DNA of 64,000 nt from HGM04593 sp045660825 (GTDB lineage Bacteria > Bacteroidota > Bacteroidia > Bacteroidales > Bacteroidaceae): positions 5,285-69,284 of the forward strand of contig JAZREN010000067.1 of assembly GCA_045660825.1 (NCBI GenBank), given 5' to 3'. The notes below the pieces were generated by a model that was given only the letters and a program-made list of their open reading frames with translations, made no database searches and was not told the origin of the DNA. This document shows, in pieces, positions 8,785-17,162 of this stretch. Both the position numbers and the translations under genes were made by a program. Every line of letters starts with the position of its first letter. Position 1 is the first letter of the stretch.

Positions 8785-9420
8785 ATGGCGTTTTTTAGAA
8801 AGTTGAAACATTACTACATTGAGAGTTTGGATGAATTGTTGGCAAATGTGGGTCATCTGCGCCCATATCTGCGTGTCTATGATGAGAAGGAGAGCCTGCT
8901 CTTCAACTCAAGGAGTAGGGGAGAAAGCAAGATTCTGAGCAATTTCCACCCCAGTAGCGTGCCCCTTCCATGGAGAGGAAAATATTTTACCAGTGTAGAG
9001 GCCATGATCTTCTATACCTACATTGAGGAGAATTGCAAGGATCCTAAACTCGAGAGTAAGAAGCAGGAGGTGCTTGAGCTCATCCTCAATAGCAAGCACG
9101 GTAGGGAGGTGAAGGAAATCAACCGTCAGAGCAGACTCTACAGCAAAGTCCGTAAGGCCACCGTTGAGCAAATTAGTGAGGATAATTGGGACCTCTATGC
9201 ATGGCATGTTGCCTGCGATGCCGTTAAGGTGAAATATGAGTATTGCCCCGAGTTCCGCCGCTTTGTCGATGCCAATAAAGACAAGTCTTTCATCGAGAAC
9301 AGTTTCTGGAAAAAGATACCAAAGGCCGGAGTACTCAAGGTTACCGATGAGAATAGCCCCTATTTTGGAAAGTATATAGGTTGCAATTTCACCGGTGTTG
9401 CCATCCAACGCTGCCTTTAG
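8785..9420 (+). CDS. Divergent NADAR-like protein
   Basis: A second, more diverged NADAR-fold protein of 211 residues. ILSNFHPSSVPLPWRGKYF followed by TSVEAMIFYTY corresponds to the SNF...G...SxEH...Q stretch of YbiA, with the Glu kept and the next His replaced by Ala. NWDLYAWHVACDAVKVKY matches the W...M..A..xKF helix, and GKYIGCNFTGVAIQR the G-x-N-x-LG-x-x-x-x-x-R end. The central WG motif is not obvious, so activity may differ or be lost. It follows the 53-codon gene and precedes the HEPN gene, opposite in orientation to the other NADAR gene, which starts about 470 bp away. Confidence 0.65.
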   Translation: MAFFRKLKHYYIESLDELLANVGHLRPYLRVYDEKESLLFNSRSRGESKILSNFHPSSVPLPWRGKYFTSVEAMIFYTYIEENCKDPKLESKKQEVLELILNSKHGREVKEINRQSRLYSKVRKATVEQISEDNWDLYAWHVACDAVKVKYEYCPEFRRFVDANKDKSFIENSFWKKIPKAGVLKVTDENSPYFGKYIGCNFTGVAIQRCL

Positions 9421-9518
9421 CAAGTCGTGTCCTTTTGTTATGATTGATGATTTAATGTTTGGTCAAATTAAAAACGATATTCGTTCAAAGATTTCCAACA
9501 AAATGCGTTTTAAGAGTA

Positions 9519-9526
9519 TATCTTTG
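9519..9526 (+). promoter_or_regulatory. -7 element before the wHTH-HEPN gene
   Basis: TATCTTTG is a perfect -7 box, 40 bp before the ATG at 9566. No convincing -33 box is seen at 19-21 bp, so the gene may be weakly or conditionally transcribed on its own. Confidence 0.55.
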
Positions 9527-9565
9527 CAGTTGAAAATAAATTAATCTTTAATTCTATCGATAACT

Positions 9566-12214
9566 ATGGCAACACTAAATGAAATTCCTCTATCATTTCT
9601 CAAAGAGCATTCTTATATTCTTTATGTATCTGGAAGATCTGACTATAGATTTAATTATGGGAAAGAAACACTTTTTCCTAAGGATTTCAATGGCAGTGTT
9701 GGTGATTTCCTTGATTCAGACCTTAAAAAAGAGTATTCTGATCTTTATGGCAGAATCTTAAAAGAGAAACTAGATCAGGCTAAAAGGGAATTGATTATTA
9801 AAAATATTATAATTGATTTGTATGAGGCTGTAAATTGCAAAGTTCCTTTTGGCGTTTTTAGAAAGAATTCCGTTTTCCCTGAAAAGAAGCGTCCTGCAAT
9901 ATACAAAAGCGAAATTTATGATGGTAAGACTCTGGAGGAGGTCTTCAGATTATGCGATCGCGAGACTCGTGCTAAAATGGGTCTTAATTTGGCCGCTAAT
10001 AATCAGTTCCTGAATTGTATCAGGTTGAAGGAGTTTGAAAAAATAGGAACAGATGATAGCTTTTTGTCGCAAATCAAAAGTTTTGTTGACTGTTATATCA
10101 AGTATGCTTCATATGAAAATAATAGTTTTGCAGAAAGTTTTGAATTTAAATTCAAAACAAATCCATTTAGAACAGAATCTGATATTACAGGACTAAGTGT
10201 GGCTGCCTACACTGTAAATGAAAGTGTGAATAAATCTATAACTAAATGTCGGTCACTATTATTTGATGGTATTTTGGAATGCTTTCTTCCAATTTCGTTC
10301 AAAGAACGGATTGCTAATTTGCATTCGTATATAAATAGTCGCTCTATTGTTAAAGGTGAAGATTTGATTACGTTTATCGGTTCGGCTGTTGATGAGCAGA
10401 CAATGTCGTTTGTATGTGAATTATTTGGCATTAAAATGTTGGAATTTGCAGATTCTGAATTCTATTATGTTAAGAAAAAAGTAAGTATTAGGCAAATCAG
10501 GTCTTTATATCAGAATTTGGATGAATATTTTTCAACACATCCAATTGGAATAACATTAGGTCGCATAAAGAAAGATTTATTGCAGAATGTATCTCCTCTA
10601 GAAAAGGATGTTGTTGTTGAATATATTGGAGTTTCAAACCGTTTTTATTCTCGTGACTCAGAAGGTGACAAAGTGTATTTTATAAAATGGCAATATCTAA
10701 AAAGAATTTCGGATAGAATTGCCAGAATATTGTTTGAAAGTGGGAATAATGAAATGGAGATTAATGACATTATTAAGGTGTACAATGAAAAGTGCAAGCG
10801 TTCCGACATCAGAATAAGGTCAATCATCGGCACTATCAATAACGACCGCGAGGATTTGATTGAATGTATAGGCCGTACCGGTATTTGGAGACTGCGTAAA
10901 GCAACATCCCGAAATCAAAGACAATATTCAGGTGCTGAAGAGTTGATAAAGCAGTTCATTGCAACGTTGGACGATGATAACGAGTTGATGTTTGACAATT
11001 TGAAGGCATATTTGAAGAATCGAGGTGTGGACAGTTATCCGGATAGATCGTTGGGTACTACGTTGAATAAATTGGGATATTGTAAAAAGGCCCACGGAAG
11101 TAATATATATATATTGGCCGGTGGCAAACAATGGAGCACGAGGGAACTTGTGGAATCAATTGTTAAAACTTTGATGAAAGCACCCGGCAAAAGCATGCTT
11201 AAGTCAGAGCTGTTGACTGAAATCAAGAGTAATAGTGCTAGAACTGTAAATAATGGTACATTTGACAGAGCCATTCATTTGGCGAATAGTATTTTAACTA
11301 TTGAAAAACTCAGTAGTAGAAAAACCCTGATTTCACTTATTCCCGGCAAGATTGATGAGATTGATTTTTCAATATATGAAACAGTCAGACAATCACCGGA
11401 ATACCACAAGGCTATATGCCAGACTGCCATAGACGAATTGCTCAGATGTGAAAATGTGACAATGCCGATGAGCGATTTGAAAAAGTGTGTAGAAAAGTAT
11501 GTTCCAAGTGATATTAAAAGTAATATCATTTATAAAATATTTGAGTCGGAGGACATTTTTATAAAATCAAAGACGACTCCCAAAAACATAACTCTCAATT
11601 TGCAGCTTTATAAGGAACTCAACGCAGATAAAACATTGATATACGACTCTGGCAATGTGGTTTCAAAGAATAAAGATGTTGAATCCTTCTGTTTTGGTTT
11701 CAATTGGGGAATGCTGAAGAAAACGATTGTCATGAATCAGAAAAAGGCATTTTCCAAAATGGAAAACCGTGAGACAGTCTTGGATAAAATGTATGATATA
11801 ATGAAAGGTCAAGCATTGGAATTGGAACCCGACAATCAATTTTGGAAGGCTCTTGATTTGTTGAATCGTATGTATTTCTATCCTACAAGTTGCTATGATC
11901 GTGAACTGTTAAGCACGAAGTTGATTTTGGGTATCGAGAATTATATCTCTAATTTGTTGTTGCTTAATGGTATAGTGAATGATGAAATGGGGCTGAGTAA
12001 CAAGATTACTTTAGCACAAAAAGTGGGGGCGCTTCCTAAAAGAGATGAAGAACATAAAATAAACAAAATTATAGGATTGATTATTTCTAATAGAAACAGG
12101 TATTCACATACCAACAATGAAAAACAGCATAGCTTCGACGATATATTTAGAAATATAGATGTCTGTTTGAACTTTTACGTGTATGTTGCAGAATATAATA
12201 TGAAATCCAATTGA
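9566..12214 (+). CDS. Large protein with tandem winged-helix repeats and C-terminal HEPN motif
   Basis: An 882-residue protein I cannot assign to a named family. The middle third (about 330-680) reads as repeated small helical/winged-helix units (SIRQIRSLYQNLDEYF, ARILFESGNNEMEINDII, STRELVESIVKTLMKAPG, HKAICQTAIDELLRCENV), each with a helix-turn then a hydrophobic strand ending. Near the end, RNRYSHTN (R843, H848) is an R-x4-H motif in a helical context, typical of HEPN ribonucleases, followed by the expected closing helix NIDVCLNFYVYVAEY. HEPN proteins are frequent RNA-cleaving toxins or defence effectors. The gene is clearly AT-richer than its neighbours, suggesting transfer. HEPN call moderate; nuclease function inferred. 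Confidence 0.8.
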   Translation: MATLNEIPLSFLKEHSYILYVSGRSDYRFNYGKETLFPKDFNGSVGDFLDSDLKKEYSDLYGRILKEKLDQAKRELIIKNIIIDLYEAVNCKVPFGVFRKNSVFPEKKRPAIYKSEIYDGKTLEEVFRLCDRETRAKMGLNLAANNQFLNCIRLKEFEKIGTDDSFLSQIKSFVDCYIKYASYENNSFAESFEFKFKTNPFRTESDITGLSVAAYTVNESVNKSITKCRSLLFDGILECFLPISFKERIANLHSYINSRSIVKGEDLITFIGSAVDEQTMSFVCELFGIKMLEFADSEFYYVKKKVSIRQIRSLYQNLDEYFSTHPIGITLGRIKKDLLQNVSPLEKDVVVEYIGVSNRFYSRDSEGDKVYFIKWQYLKRISDRIARILFESGNNEMEINDIIKVYNEKCKRSDIRIRSIIGTINNDREDLIECIGRTGIWRLRKATSRNQRQYSGAEELIKQFIATLDDDNELMFDNLKAYLKNRGVDSYPDRSLGTTLNKLGYCKKAHGSNIYILAGGKQWSTRELVESIVKTLMKAPGKSMLKSELLTEIKSNSARTVNNGTFDRAIHLANSILTIEKLSSRKTLISLIPGKIDEIDFSIYETVRQSPEYHKAICQTAIDELLRCENVTMPMSDLKKCVEKYVPSDIKSNIIYKIFESEDIFIKSKTTPKNITLNLQLYKELNADKTLIYDSGNVVSKNKDVESFCFGFNWGMLKKTIVMNQKKAFSKMENRETVLDKMYDIMKGQALELEPDNQFWKALDLLNRMYFYPTSCYDRELLSTKLILGIENYISNLLLLNGIVNDEMGLSNKITLAQKVGALPKRDEEHKINKIIGLIISNRNRYSHTNNEKQHSFDDIFRNIDVCLNFYVYVAEYNMKSN

Positions 12215-12354
12215 TTGACAAATAAGCGGGAAATATCAGATTTACATCTAAAAAAACGATAAAATCAGTTTTTACCATGTTTGTTGATAGTTATGCGGCA
12301 GCATAGGTATTAATAATAACCAACCTTCAGTCAAACGAAAAGCCTGTTTCAGAT

Positions 12355-13359
12355 ATGCCACAGAACAAGAATGCTCTTTTGCGTTATCGCATACTCGACC
12401 GTTGTTTCAGCAATCGTTATAACCGTTATACATTCGACGAGTTGCTTGACTATTTGAACGACGAACTGTGCTGGCAGGAGGGGTTGTATAGTATCAGCAC
12501 ACGGCAGTTGCGCGAGGATATAAAGACTATGCGCGATATTTATAAAGCGCCAATTGTGGCTAAGTCGTTCGATGGGCACAAGTGTTATTATGTGTATGAC
12601 GAGGAGGGCTTTTCTATTTTCAAATCGGGGATTACCGACGAGGACTACAAGGCTCTGCAGGAGACTCTTGAGATGTTGGGCAAGTACAAGGGTTCCAACA
12701 TGTGGCTTGGTGATGTGATTGCAAACCTTGAGTGTCGGTTCGATATTGTTCCCAACACGGAGAAGCTTGTGTTCTTTGACGAGAACGGTGACCTCAAGGG
12801 CGTGGAGTTTTTGGGTGATATAATAAGGCATACCATCAATCACGAGGCTATTGATGTTGTCTATCGCTCGTTCCGTGGGCATGAGGAGGAGTATTATTTC
12901 AATCCATACTGTGTGAAACAGTATAATGGCCGTTGGTTCATGCTGGGGTATGAGGCCAAATATGGAAGGATAAACAATTTTGCTCTCGACCGAATTGTGA
13001 GTTTCAGGAAGTCGGACAGGGAGTTTGTGGTGAACACTCTCTTTGATGTCGAGGATTATTTCAGGGATATCATTGGTGTAACTGTTCCTGGTGAAGAGGA
13101 TTCTGAAATACTTGATGTGAGACTGAAGTTCGATTCCGTGAGGTTCCCTTATGTGGTATCAAAACCGTTGCATCACTCGCAACGTATTGTAGACAAGGAG
13201 AATTGTGTGATTGAGATTCGTGTGAAGAAGAACAAAGAGCTCAAACAAAGGATTTTTTCTTACATGCCACAGGTTGAGGTACTCTCGCCGTTGTCCTTGC
13301 GTATGGAGATCATGAAGGATATCAAGGATAATCTGGAAAAATACTGCAGCGCGGAGTGA
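12355..13359 (+). CDS. WYL-domain transcriptional regulator
   Basis: A 334-residue regulator. The N-terminus (about 1-70) is a winged helix (YTFDELLDYLND, SISTRQLREDIKTMRDIY). The WYL domain is at about 155-235 (INHEAIDVVYRSFRG, FNPYCVKQYNGRWFMLGYE, RINNFALDRIVSFR), and a WCX-type C-terminal extension at about 245-330 (DVRLKFDSVRFPYVV, IEIRVKKNKELKQRIFSY). WYL proteins sense nucleotides or nucleic-acid fragments and often control defence loci. It sits between the HEPN gene and an HD gene, with a palindrome at 13514-13538 just downstream that matches the one at the NADAR promoter. Control of this region by this protein is inference. Confidence 0.92.
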   Translation: MPQNKNALLRYRILDRCFSNRYNRYTFDELLDYLNDELCWQEGLYSISTRQLREDIKTMRDIYKAPIVAKSFDGHKCYYVYDEEGFSIFKSGITDEDYKALQETLEMLGKYKGSNMWLGDVIANLECRFDIVPNTEKLVFFDENGDLKGVEFLGDIIRHTINHEAIDVVYRSFRGHEEEYYFNPYCVKQYNGRWFMLGYEAKYGRINNFALDRIVSFRKSDREFVVNTLFDVEDYFRDIIGVTVPGEEDSEILDVRLKFDSVRFPYVVSKPLHHSQRIVDKENCVIEIRVKKNKELKQRIFSYMPQVEVLSPLSLRMEIMKDIKDNLEKYCSAE

Positions 13360-13513
13360 TAACATTCTTTTAGGCATAAACGTCAAACTATTTACTTGTC
13401 TTTTCCGGTTGTGTTTGAATTGGTTCAAAGATTTCCGTCTTGTTAAAATTATCTGTATTATTTTTGTTCTCTCCAAAAGAACGAATTCCGATAGAAATTT
13501 CGATATTTATCGT

Positions 13514-13538
13514 AACTGTGCAGCAAAACTGCACAGTT
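13514..13538. promoter_or_regulatory. Palindromic operator, second copy
   Basis: AACTGTGCA (13514-13522), 7 bp (gcaaaac), TGCACAGTT (13530-13538). Compared with the copy at 8361-8387 read on the other strand, the arms differ by one symmetrical base, and the spacer also matches in part (GCAAAAC versus GCAACAT). It lies 155 bp after the WYL gene and about 100 bp before the HD gene. Confidence 0.7.
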
Positions 13539-13636
13539 GTGAATTAATTTCGCATTGCAATCGCGTGATGCTGCATTCTGCGCTCGCACCCCGGTTGTAA
13601 TCTTTAAACCATATTGTGAAAACTAAAACCTATTGT

Positions 13637-14173
13637 ATGAAAGCTGTACTTGACCGAATGAGTGTTGAAAAGAACAGACAGGAGATCATTTCTCTGTTGA
13701 AGAGTACCAACCGCAAGGGTATTGACAACGTGTTGCGGTACTTGGATGGGGTGGGGTTCTACACGGCGCCGTCGTCGGTCGACCGTCATCACAATTGGTT
13801 GGGAGGGCTTGCACAGCACTCTTTGGGCACATGCCGTAGGGCATTGGAGGTGTGCCGCGGTGTTGACCGGGAGAGTGTGATAATCGCTGCTCTGCTTCAC
13901 GATATCTGCAAGGCGTCGAAACTCTACTATGGTGCCGACGGGCGTATTCACAGGCGCAGCACCGCCATCAAGGGGCATGGCTACCGTTCTGTAGCCCTGT
14001 TGCGCCGCGAGGGGCTTGAACTCACCAGGGACGAGTGGGTAGCAATACGTTGGCACATGGGGCTGGAGAATGCTACGCCTCTTGAGGCTGCCGAGGCAAA
14101 TGCCACAAGGCTGCGCTCGCTGGTGATGCGCGGTGACAAGTACGATGCCGCCAGGGGACGTAAAGTAAACTGA
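13637..14173 (+). CDS. HD-domain phosphohydrolase
   Basis: A 178-residue HD-superfamily protein, predicted metal-dependent phosphohydrolase acting on nucleotides or phosphoesters. Visible ligands are HHNWLGGLAQHSLGT, then ALLHDICK (the HD pair) and the later His residues in KGHGYRS and IRWHMGLEN. I take the ATG at 13637 (MKAVLDRMSVEK) rather than the GTG at 13616, because ATG is preferred and the extension has no likeness to the family. It follows the putative operator at 13514-13538. The substrate is unknown. Confidence 0.85.
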   Translation: MKAVLDRMSVEKNRQEIISLLKSTNRKGIDNVLRYLDGVGFYTAPSSVDRHHNWLGGLAQHSLGTCRRALEVCRGVDRESVIIAALLHDICKASKLYYGADGRIHRRSTAIKGHGYRSVALLRREGLELTRDEWVAIRWHMGLENATPLEAAEANATRLRSLVMRGDKYDAARGRKVN

Positions 14174-14311
14174 AAGGTGAAAACTGAAAGGTGAAAGCTC
14201 AAGCAAACGGGTGGATGGAAAATTTTTACGTACGCAACGAGTGTAGCCGAGGTTCAAGCACACGTAGTGTGGTGAAAGCTGAAAAGTCAAATCTGAAATC
14301 TGAAAGGTGAA
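14171..14311. repeat. Dispersed intergenic repeats in a gene-free gap (14174-14544)
   Basis: The gap holds copies of a GAAAGGTGAAAA-type repeat (14176-14205, 14279-14311) and, at 14243-14283, a longer unit GTAGCC-GAGGTTCAA-GCACACGTAGTGTGGT. That unit recurs at 58903-58945 with only a few substitutions. The rest of the gap (14312-14544) shows no gene or clear promoter. Confidence 0.7.
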
Positions 14312-14544
14312 AAGCGCTGCGCTCTTCATCAAAAAACAAAAGTAGTATATCTGTCAGGGGCACTTGCGCGTGGTTGGGGGATTTCTCTTGTAAAATAGTG
14401 GATTTTTTTAACTGCATGCCGATAGATTTATGCCGCGTATGCGCTCGTTATGTTCACGCCGGAACATGGAGCGTTGGGGTGTCGTCTGCATATTTACATC
14501 GTAAGGAAAAGCAAAAAAATAGTAGAAACTAAATCTAACTGACT

Positions 14545-15267
14545 ATGAGAAAAGAAGTTACAGAGAGTGTTCGTGAGCGTATTATGGTTATCGACAACCG
14601 AGTTAAGGAACTGAAGTCGGCAAATGTTGCCGGTGATGACGGGGAGGTGTTGACGCTGAAAAAGGAGTTCCGGGATATTAGGGAAGAGTATGACCTTTTT
14701 GACAAGGTTTTCATGGAGAACGGCAAAGCAGGAATTGTAGACATTTTTGGCAATGTGGTGGTGCCTGCATTGTATAAGGATTTTCCCGAGTTGTACAACT
14801 ACACCATTTATGGCCGTCTGCCAATTCCTGCATGCGATTTCAATGACAAGTATGCCTTGGTGGCAAGTGACGGCGAAGGTGCTCCGGTATGTGCGTTCGA
14901 GTATGACATGATAAAATTCAAGTTCGGTAGCAGTGCGCTCTTCCAGTGCTGGAAACGTGCCGGTGACAAATATCTTGTTGGTGTCATAGACTGCGGGGGT
15001 AATGTGGTTGTGCCTTGTGAGATGGACGAGGTGTATGGCATGAGCAACAACTATGCTGTTGTGGAGAAGGAAGGCAAGTTGGGTGCTGTGACCACTGGTG
15101 GCTTGTATATTGAACCGGCCTACGATGAGTTTGAGGAGCGCGATGGCTTGTTGGCAGCATGCGTGGATGGTGTTTGGGGCTACATCAGTTCAAAGGGCGA
15201 GTTCATAGACATGGACGACGAGGAGAGAATGGACGGGGAGGTGCTCCTGTGTCTCTTTGAGCATTGA
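14545..15267 (+). CDS. WG-repeat protein
   Basis: A 240-residue protein. After a charged helical N-terminus (1 to about 50) come WG-type beta repeats: NGKAGIVDIFGNVVVPALY, DKYLVGVIDCGGNVVVPCE, EGKLGAVTTGGLYIEPAYDEF and DGVWGYISSKGEFI. WG repeats form protein-interaction propeller-like modules and have no known enzymatic role. There is no signal peptide, so it is probably cytosolic. It precedes the AAA+ ATPase by 118 bp in the same direction, with a weak hairpin between. A partner or adaptor role for that ATPase is a positional guess. Confidence 0.85.
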   Translation: MRKEVTESVRERIMVIDNRVKELKSANVAGDDGEVLTLKKEFRDIREEYDLFDKVFMENGKAGIVDIFGNVVVPALYKDFPELYNYTIYGRLPIPACDFNDKYALVASDGEGAPVCAFEYDMIKFKFGSSALFQCWKRAGDKYLVGVIDCGGNVVVPCEMDEVYGMSNNYAVVEKEGKLGAVTTGGLYIEPAYDEFEERDGLLAACVDGVWGYISSKGEFIDMDDEERMDGEVLLCLFEH

Positions 15268-15298
15268 TTCTGTCGGTTTATTTGTGAATGGGGTGAAC

Positions 15299-15319
15299 GC
15301 CACCGCCACATGTGGTGGC
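15299..15319 (+). terminator. Possible weak hairpin after WG-repeat gene
   Basis: GCCACC and GGTGGC pair around a 9-base loop that itself contains the palindrome CCACATGTGG. No T-run follows, so termination is doubtful; a protein-binding site is an alternative. Confidence 0.3.
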
Positions 15320-15385
15320 TGTTCTATCGCTGTCTGTTGTGTGGGGATTTTTAAAAATGTACTTTAAAAACATAAATATACTATC

Positions 15386-17074
15386 ATGAGAAAATTGAGA
15401 GCAAGGAGCAGTAACAAAAGAAGTGTCGATTTTTCAAATGCCAATTGTGGCCCCGGGACAATCATGTCGGCGTTGGAAAAGATATTGATGGCTGCCGAGG
15501 GGTGTGAGCTCGAGGAAGAGCCGCTGGCGTCTGTCAAGGAAGAGTTTGATTTCCTGGCCGAGAAACTGTCGTTCACGCAGATGCAGTCAATGGTGGTGGC
15601 AATGCTCATTGACTCGGATATTGTCCTTGAGACAGGCCGCATGGCGCGTTACCTTGGTATCAAGAATATCAGGATGTTGCGCTTTGTGGGCGAGATTGAG
15701 GAACTGGTGCAAAGACGCATCGTCAGCTTCAAGCAGGACGATTTTGATTCGGGCTACAGGATTACTCCGCAGGCGTTGTCGGCATTCATGAAGAACGAGG
15801 TGTTTGTGCCCGAGTCGAAGAAGAATCTGGGCACACGCAAGTTGCTCAATGCTGTGATGACTCTTATCTACGACTACAGGGACTCTAACCTCACCGAAAA
15901 GCAGTTCTTTGAGGAGTTTGAGGAGCTGATGACGGCAAACAAGAGGCACATTCTCTGCAAGAAGACCATCAAGCTGGACACACGCGAGAAGTTGTTGTTC
16001 TTTGTGTGCCTTGGTAAGTATGCCGACGAGGGCGACTTGAACATTATTGACCCTGACTACATGCCGCTGTTCTCGTCGAGCGACCAGTCGTACATACGCG
16101 GAATTGTGGTCTCTCGTCGTAGTCGTCTGTTCAAGGACAACCTGCTTGGCGACGCTGTGGTCGATGGTTTCGCGCCACGTGATGGAATAGCTGTGTCCGA
16201 GGAAATTCGCGACTACATCGACAAGGAACTGGGATTGTCGTGGAAGGAACCCGAGAGGGATTGCCGCGAGGGGCTGATGACCTTTGAGAACATAAAGGAG
16301 AAGAGTCTCTTCTACAACAGTGAGGACGCAGCCTCGCTCGATAAGTTGTACGACATGCTCAAACAGGAGAATTTCCTGGGCATACAGGAACGCATGGAAG
16401 AGTGTGGCATGCGCAGTGGTTTTGCGTGTCTGTTCTACGGTGCTCCTGGAACGGGAAAGACCGAGACTGTGCTGCAATTGGCACGTGCGACGGGGCGCGA
16501 CATCATGCAGGTGAACATTGCAAGCATAAGGAGCAAGTGGGTTGGCGACAGTGAGAAGAACATAAGGAACATCTTCGGTCGCTATCGCAACTATTGCAGC
16601 AAGTGCGAGGTGAAGCCTATATTGCTGTTCAATGAGGCCGATGCCATAATAAACAAGCGCACCGCCAACGTTGACCGTAGTGTAGACAAGATGGAGAACG
16701 CTATTCAGAATATCATCCTCGAGGAGTTGGAGACTCTCGACGGTATACTCATTGCAACAACCAATCTGGCCACTAACATGGATAGTGCTTTCGAGCGTCG
16801 TTTCATATATAAGGTCGAATTCCATAAGCCCGATGTGGCTACAAAGACGCATATATGGAAATTGATGATTGGCGGGCTGAGTGACGATGACGCGGCGGTG
16901 CTGGCAGGTGAGTTCGACCTCAGTGGCGGACAGATTGAGAACGTCATGCGCAAGCAGTTTGTGGACCGTATTCTCTACAACGAGCAGCCCACGCTTGACA
17001 GGTTGCGTAAATATTGCGCAATGGAGAATGTGGGGGCATGTGCCAACAGCCGTCCGTCTGTAGGCTTCAGATAA
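15386..17074 (+). CDS. AAA+ ATPase (ATPase family associated with cellular activities)
   Basis: A 562-residue AAA+ ATPase. Residues 1 to about 300 are a helical recruitment region (ARYLGIKNIRMLRFVGEIEE resembles a winged-helix-like segment). The ATPase core has Walker A GAPGTGKT (352-359), pore-loop-like SIRSKWVGDSEKNI, Walker B PILLFNEADA in which the usual first Asp is Asn416 while the catalytic Glu417 is kept, sensor-1 LIATTNLA and arginine-finger region AFERRF. This FNEAD variant is common in one AAA subfamily, so activity is not necessarily lost. Such proteins remodel or unfold partners; the target is unknown. The end overlaps the promoter of the PfkB gene. Confidence 0.9.
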   Translation: MRKLRARSSNKRSVDFSNANCGPGTIMSALEKILMAAEGCELEEEPLASVKEEFDFLAEKLSFTQMQSMVVAMLIDSDIVLETGRMARYLGIKNIRMLRFVGEIEELVQRRIVSFKQDDFDSGYRITPQALSAFMKNEVFVPESKKNLGTRKLLNAVMTLIYDYRDSNLTEKQFFEEFEELMTANKRHILCKKTIKLDTREKLLFFVCLGKYADEGDLNIIDPDYMPLFSSSDQSYIRGIVVSRRSRLFKDNLLGDAVVDGFAPRDGIAVSEEIRDYIDKELGLSWKEPERDCREGLMTFENIKEKSLFYNSEDAASLDKLYDMLKQENFLGIQERMEECGMRSGFACLFYGAPGTGKTETVLQLARATGRDIMQVNIASIRSKWVGDSEKNIRNIFGRYRNYCSKCEVKPILLFNEADAIINKRTANVDRSVDKMENAIQNIILEELETLDGILIATTNLATNMDSAFERRFIYKVEFHKPDVATKTHIWKLMIGGLSDDDAAVLAGEFDLSGGQIENVMRKQFVDRILYNEQPTLDRLRKYCAMENVGACANSRPSVGFR

Positions 17075-17104
17075 TTGCTTTTTTCGTTTTTTTTACTAAT
17101 TTTG
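17075..17104 (+). promoter_or_regulatory. Promoter of the PfkB-ART-SprT cluster
   Basis: TTG (17075-17077), 19 bp, TAATTTTG (17097-17104), right after the ATPase stop codon. It supports a separate transcription unit for the kinase and ADP-ribosyltransferase genes. Confidence 0.65.
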
Positions 17105-17162
17105 TGAAAACGTGTCGGCGTAGTGACATAGTTAGGAACAATTTGAACTTTGACGAATAATC

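Noticed and set aside
15587..16852. 421-codon minus-strand frame opposite the AAA+ ATPase
   Set aside because: It mirrors codon bias of the ATPase and has no motif.
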